Assembly (NCBI GenBank): GCA_013042695.1
Contig: JABDPQ010000146.1
Span: 1 to 8,076, forward strand
Source: Desulfobacterales bacterium
GTDB taxonomy: Bacteria > Desulfobacterota > Desulfobulbia > Desulfobulbales > Desulfocapsaceae
DNA length: 8,076 nucleotides
Direction of reading: 5' to 3'
In this document: piece by piece, positions 5,379 through 8,076 of the stretch
How positions within the stretch are numbered: the stretch's first letter is position 1
Layout of the letters: each line of letters starts with the position of its first letter
Position numbers and translations under genes: made by a program
Notes under the pieces: model-generated
The model's database searches: none
Told to the model about the DNA's origin: nothing
What the model saw: only the letters and a program-made list of their open reading frames with translations

Positions 5379-6215
5379 CTAGTCTGGTTTATAGGCTGTG
5401 AATTTGATGCTTGAGACCTTTCCTTGGACCGAGGAAAGATCTTTGCTAGAGGGAGATGGGGTAAACTCACTTCCTGGACAACTGGCCATTGCTGTCAGTT
5501 CCTCAGGGGTGAGGGTGTGTTGTGAAATTACTTGAATCTCAACAAAGCCAGCTTTCAGCACAACCTGCCAGTAATCCTCATCCAGGATAGCCCCTCCCAA
5601 GCATCCAGCCCATGTTGTTTGAAATCGCGATCGTAGCTGGGGGGCAATGTCATCGATTAGAATAACATCAGAAATGGCAATATGCCCACCAGGTTTCAAT
5701 ATACGATAGGCATCTTCATATACAGCATCTTTGTCAGGACACAGATTAATTACACAATTCGATATCACTACATCGGAAAAGTTACTTGGAAGTTGCGAAT
5801 CACCTAAATTTGCTACAATCAATTCAATGCCACTATCCTGGAGGCCCGCTTTGGTAATAGCTGTTTTTGCTCTTTCTATCATTTGAGCTGCAAAATCCAA
5901 CCCGACCACCTTGCCTCCTGACCCAACTAATTGGGCTGCCAGAATGACATCAATTCCTCCACCACAGCCAAAATCTACAACCACATCCCCGACATTAAGA
6001 GATGCAAATCCTGTTGGGTTGCCGCAACCACGAGAAAGATCTCGAGCAATCTCAGGAATTGATAAAAGTGACTCATCACTATAAAGCCCTTGATCAACGG
6101 CAAAGCCCGAACTGGGCTGTTGTTTGCTTGGTCAGCAGGATTCCTTATTGCCGCCTGACTCAGCAAATTTGTTGTAACGTGTTTTTACTGTATCTGTGAT
6201 GTCTTTGGGATTCAT
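5379..6215 (-). CDS. arsM: Arsenite S-adenosylmethionine methyltransferase, probable selenoprotein (in-frame TGA at 6134-6132)
   Basis: The enzyme transfers methyl groups from SAM to trivalent arsenic in the cytoplasm. One frame runs from ATG 6215 to TAG 5379 (278 residues, normal ArsM length) with a single internal TGA as codon 28. The N-terminus DITDTVKTRYNKFAESGG (5-22) is the ArsM lead-in. It is followed by KESC-U, where the family usually has a Cys-Cys pair; the TGA takes the second position. Downstream come GCGNP (Cys64), motif I DFGCGGGID (81-89), Asp107 in GLDFA, ISNCVINL (Cys154), ILKPGGHIAISD (172-183) and WAGCLGGAI (Cys205), so the cysteines that bind arsenic in this family are present. 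GGAGG (6227-6223) sits 7 bases before ATG 6215; ATG 6218 is an alternative. The frame is also open upstream to ATG 6353, but that extension is atypical for the family. A SECIS-like stem-loop follows the TGA. A nonsense-mutated pseudogene is the alternative; the undamaged remainder argues against it. Confidence 0.85.
6091..6134 (-). promoter_or_regulatory. Candidate bacterial SECIS element in arsM
   Basis: Starting at the UGA (6134-6132), the minus-strand RNA folds into an imperfect hairpin. UGACCAA (6134-6128) pairs with UUGAUCA (6097-6091) with one mismatch. GCAAA (6127-6123) pairs with UUUGC (6104-6100). GCCC (6117-6114) pairs with GGGC (6108-6105). The apical loop is AGUUC (6113-6109). Eighteen nucleotides separate the UGA from the loop, and the second loop base is G; both agree with the published bacterial SECIS rules (loop 16-37 nt from the UGA, G among the first two loop bases). 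An alternative fold uses AGCCC/GGGCU plus CAAC/GUUG around the same loop. The bulges are CAACA on the 5' side and CG on the 3' side. It would recruit SelB and Sec-tRNA. Confidence 0.7.
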
Positions 6216-6241
6216 CATATTGCCTCCTGCCAAGCAAACAA
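6120..6241 (-). repeat. 12-bp perfect inverted repeat spanning the arsM start and UGA
   Basis: The mRNA segment UUGUUUGCUUGG (6241-6230), immediately 5' of the Shine-Dalgarno, is perfectly complementary to CCAAGCAAACAA (6131-6120), which starts at the base after the UGA. The two arms are separated by 98 bases holding the ribosome binding site and the first 27 codons. The downstream arm contains most of the 5' strand of the SECIS-like hairpin, so the two pairings exclude each other. A chance match of this length at this distance is improbable. A regulatory switch is my inference. Confidence 0.65.
6223..6227 (-). promoter_or_regulatory. Ribosome binding site of arsM
   Basis: GGAGG in CAGGAGGCAATATGATG stands 4 bases before ATG 6218 and 7 bases before ATG 6215. 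The spacing favours the second ATG and the conventional short ArsM N-terminus over the longer in-frame extension that begins at ATG 6353. It directly abuts the upstream arm of the 12-bp inverted repeat. Confidence 0.75.
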
Positions 6242-6360
6242 ATAGAGAAGAGAACGAGCAAAAGAAAATAGGCTCTAATGCCTTATGTCGGATCATACAC
6301 CTTGCCAGGTCATGCAACGAGAGAATATCCTGAGATGCCAGTTGATTAGACATAGCGTAA

Positions 6361-6388
6361 ATTATAATCACTAAAACTATCTCGTTAA
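6361..6388 (-). promoter_or_regulatory. Candidate sigma-70 promoter for arsM
   Basis: On the minus strand a perfect TATAAT (-10, 6366-6361) lies 16 bases after TTAACG (-35, 6388-6383, four of six matches to consensus). Transcription would begin near 6354, giving a leader of about 138 nt before ATG 6215. An in-frame ATG sits almost exactly at that point (6353), so leaderless translation of an extended protein is a minor alternative. The assignment rests on consensus matching alone in AT-rich DNA. Confidence 0.4.
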
Positions 6389-6516
6389 CTGAAAAGTGCG
6401 GTGGCGGGAGCATATTGATCTTTCTGTCCATCAATCTCGAGTGACAGGAAGAATCAATCAGGTTCGGAATCTATCCTTCTTGCAGATACTTTAATTTCCT
6501 GATAACTCTAACAGTA

Positions 6517-6539
6517 ACCAGACAAGGCTAATATCTGGT
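6517..6539. promoter_or_regulatory. Operator-like dyad upstream of the SUMF1 gene
   Basis: ACCAGA (6517-6522) and TCTGGT (6534-6539) form a 6-bp dyad with an 11-base spacer, about 45 bases upstream of the SUMF1-domain start in the divergent intergenic region. Half-site length and centre spacing are compatible with a dimeric regulator. No specific regulator can be named, and a chance dyad is possible. Confidence 0.25.
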
Positions 6540-6584
6540 AAATGCAGATAAAAAGTATTCTTTCATAAGAAGAGGTAGGGATTG

Positions 6585-7352
6585 ATGAATCGAACAGCTC
6601 ATATTCAGTTCGTCTTGTTGTTATTCATACTATGCATTGGCTCGGAAGAAGGCTTTAGTGAAACCATAGCAGATAATGATTTCGTCAAGATTACCGGTGG
6701 TTGCTTTCAAATGGGGGATCAATTTGGGGATGGCGTGTCCGATGAGGTGCCAGTGCACCTTGTGTGTTTGTCCGACTTTTACATCTCGAAGTATGAAGTA
6801 ACACAAGAACAATGGCAGCACATAATGGGAAACAACCCTTCTAAAAACCAAGGAAGTGCTAGATATCCAGTAGACGTGGTAAATTGGCATGAGGTAGAAG
6901 CGTTTATCGAAAAATTAAATTCAAGAACAAATGGGAATTTTCGGTTGCCAACAGAAGCAGAGTGGGAGTTTGCTTGCCGGGCAGGTGGTAAAAAAATTAA
7001 ATATGGCACAGCAGACGGAACAAGCGCAGACCATCTTTTGATCAATTCAGATAATGATGCAATAGGTATAGGATTAATGCCTGTTGGAAGTTTTCCTCCC
7101 AATGAACTGGGTTTGTATGATATGTCCGGTAACGTCTCAGAATGGGTTCAGGATTGGTATGATCGAGATTATTATACAAAAAGCCCTATCGATGATCCGA
7201 TAGTATTAAACACTCGCATGAAAACACTTCGAGTTAGGAGAGGGGGGCATTGGGGTGACAATGTATGGATACAACGCTGCACTTTCAGAAATTGGCGAAA
7301 GCCAAGTTTTAGATTGATTGGTTTAGGTTTTCGATTAGCCAAAGATATTTGA
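6585..7352 (+). CDS. Secreted SUMF1/FGE-sulfatase domain protein lacking the FGE cysteine pair
   Basis: This 255-residue protein starts at ATG 6585, with AGAGGTAGGG just upstream; a TTG three bases earlier is less likely. Residues 1-26 look like a signal peptide (basic NRT, hydrophobic FVLLLFILCIG, cleavage region near GFSET), so the mature protein should be periplasmic or exported. The rest is one formylglycine-generating-enzyme-sulfatase (SUMF1, C-type-lectin-like) domain: FVKITGGCFQMG (33-44), ISKYEVTQEQW (67-77), YPVDVVNWHEV (94-104), RLPTEAEWEFACRAGG (120-135), LGLYDMSGNVSEWVQDWYD (175-193), RRGGHWGD (218-225) and GLGFRLA (246-252). True FGEs carry a copper-binding, catalytic Cys pair shortly after the GGS motif; here those positions are Asp and Gln, so sulfatase activation is unlikely. 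Related non-FGE members serve as binding or structural modules. It diverges from arsM; no functional link is shown. Confidence 0.88.
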   Translation: MNRTAHIQFVLLLFILCIGSEEGFSETIADNDFVKITGGCFQMGDQFGDGVSDEVPVHLVCLSDFYISKYEVTQEQWQHIMGNNPSKNQGSARYPVDVVNWHEVEAFIEKLNSRTNGNFRLPTEAEWEFACRAGGKKIKYGTADGTSADHLLINSDNDAIGIGLMPVGSFPPNELGLYDMSGNVSEWVQDWYDRDYYTKSPIDDPIVLNTRMKTLRVRRGGHWGDNVWIQRCTFRNWRKPSFRLIGLGFRLAKDI

Positions 7353-7487
7353 TTAATAAACCACAAAATCGTCAAGACCAGAAGATGTTGAATATTTTGT
7401 AGTTGCAATAATAACCAAGATAGCAATCAAGGCATCGTTCATGCCCATATACCACAGCACCCAACACGAGGCTTCTGGCCATAACCA
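7353..7487 (-). pseudogene. Possible C-terminal remnant of a membrane protein
   Basis: The minus strand reads WLWPEASCWVLWYMGMNDAL then IAILVIIATTKYSTSSGLDD and FVVY to TAA at 7355-7353. It is 44 residues, hydrophobic in the middle, with a stop immediately upstream and no start codon. It abuts the 3' end of the SUMF1 gene tail to tail with no gap. It may be the end of a lost gene. Overlapping frames are also open, so the call is weak and the family is not recognised. Confidence 0.2.
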
Positions 7488-7805
7488 TTACCTTTTGATT
7501 TATAATTTGGAAATCTACACAATCGCCGACATATAAGTTTCAGTTAAACAGTATGGCTGAATTGTTCGCCGCTCACATGGAAGAGTTGAACGGCTGAAAA
7601 TGATCTTTTAAAGAAGCTCTATTTCCTCCGGTGAATAAAAGGAGACACGGCACATTTCTTGTTGGTCACACTATGGATTTCGATGGAGTCAGAAAGTAAG
7701 TTTGTAGAGGAAGAAGTGTCCTTTGCCAATCTCATCAATTTAAGCGAAGTCGTAAGCTTAGGCTATTCTTGATTCTCTATTTCTAGCCGCAACTTGTCCA
7801 ACAAG
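7488..7805 (+). other. Spacer with short coding-like fragments
   Basis: No complete gene is visible. Two very short ATG-initiated plus-strand frames read protein-like: about 7553-7600 (MAELFAAHMEELNG) and 7683-7772 (30 residues, beginning MESESKFVEEEVSFANLINL). Neither has a recognised domain or clear operon context. They look like scraps of rearranged genes rather than functional peptides. Confidence 0.2.
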
Positions 7806-8009
7806 AGGTTTCAATTGGCAAGGTTTAACTATCTGAATATTCACTAAAAGAAGGTGAACAGGAAACACCTCAAACCAAAGGCAAACGCAGGATTTTTAAC
7901 CTTCGATTTGGCAAGGTCAAGCTCAAGGATAAATCACTGATATCACCTGATCAGGAACAAGATAAATTCTCAAATATAATTGACTGGTTAACCTTGCCAA
8001 TTCTAACCT
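7806..8009. mobile_element. 204-bp element bounded by near-perfect 20-bp inverted repeats (MITE-like candidate)
   Basis: The left end AGGTT-TC-AATTGGCAAGGTT (7806-7825) and the reverse complement of the right end, AGGTT-AG-AATTGGCAAGGTT (8009-7990), match at 18 of 20 positions. A third, shorter copy (TTGGCAAGGT) occurs inside at 7908-7917 in the left-end orientation. The interior carries a 60-codon open frame without an ATG (7829-8011, containing GKRRIFNLRFGKVKLKDKSL) that ends within the right repeat. No target-site duplication is visible at the edges (AACAAG left, ATAGCA right). It could be a small non-autonomous mobile element or a large dyad. No transposase is present in the window. Confidence 0.35.
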
Positions 8010-8076
8010 AATAGCATTGAAAGGATTCTTCGTATACTGTCGATTAATATCAAATTAAGTCTTCCCGCATTCGATT

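Noticed and set aside
5379..5984. Treating this as a separate 201-residue methyltransferase starting at GTG 5984
   Set aside because: The GTG lies inside SAM motif I and has no ribosome binding site. The frame continues upstream through the TGA into a proper ArsM N-terminus with a strong Shine-Dalgarno.
1..8076. tRNA or rRNA genes, CRISPR arrays, integron attC sites
   Set aside because: No cloverleaf with T-loop signature, no regularly spaced repeats, and no paired R/L box sites were seen. The inverted repeats found are too short and irregular for attC.

Overview
The window is a low-GC, gene-sparse stretch of what looks like a Gram-negative bacterial accessory region. Intact genes are separated by long spacers that hold gene fragments. 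The organism cannot be named from the sequence. An RND efflux-pump fragment, a secreted SUMF1-type protein and a probable selenocysteine-containing enzyme would fit a selenium-using proteobacterium such as a Desulfobacterota sulfate reducer, but that is inference.

Layout. Positions 153-1503 (minus strand) carry a class I SAM-dependent methyltransferase followed by an NmrA-like SDR oxidoreductase, probably co-transcribed, with a strong hairpin between them. Positions 1504-1909 hold a short decayed coding fragment and spacer. Positions 1910-2257 (minus) encode a small membrane protein. Positions 2591-2836 (minus) encode an orphan HigA-type antitoxin, with a doubtful ORF converging on it. Positions 2880-3900 hold no convincing gene, only competing short frames. 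Two small plus-strand ORFs with ribosome binding sites follow at 3905-4111 and 4261-4427. At 4724-5298 two unrelated gene fragments abut: the C-terminus of an RND transporter (minus) and a 5'-truncated ORF (plus). Positions 5379-6215 (minus) are the main find. Positions 6585-7352 (plus) encode a secreted FGE-sulfatase (SUMF1) domain protein, divergent from it. The last 700 bases hold gene remnants and a 204-bp element bounded by inverted repeats.

Main result. What looks like two separate ORFs (6132-6215 and 5379-5984) is one continuous reading frame for a full-length arsenite S-adenosylmethionine methyltransferase (ArsM), interrupted by a single in-frame TGA at 6134-6132. The TGA lies where this family usually has the second cysteine of an N-terminal Cys-Cys pair. 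A stem-loop starts at the TGA; its apical loop begins 18 nt downstream and has G at loop position 2, as expected of a bacterial SECIS element. The gene is therefore most simply read as a selenoprotein ArsM with a Cys-Sec pair. In addition, a 12-nt segment just upstream of the arsM Shine-Dalgarno is perfectly complementary to the 12 nt that follow the UGA. That pairing would compete with the SECIS fold and could be a regulatory switch. No selA, selB, selC or selD gene is present in the window, so the decoding machinery would have to be encoded elsewhere.
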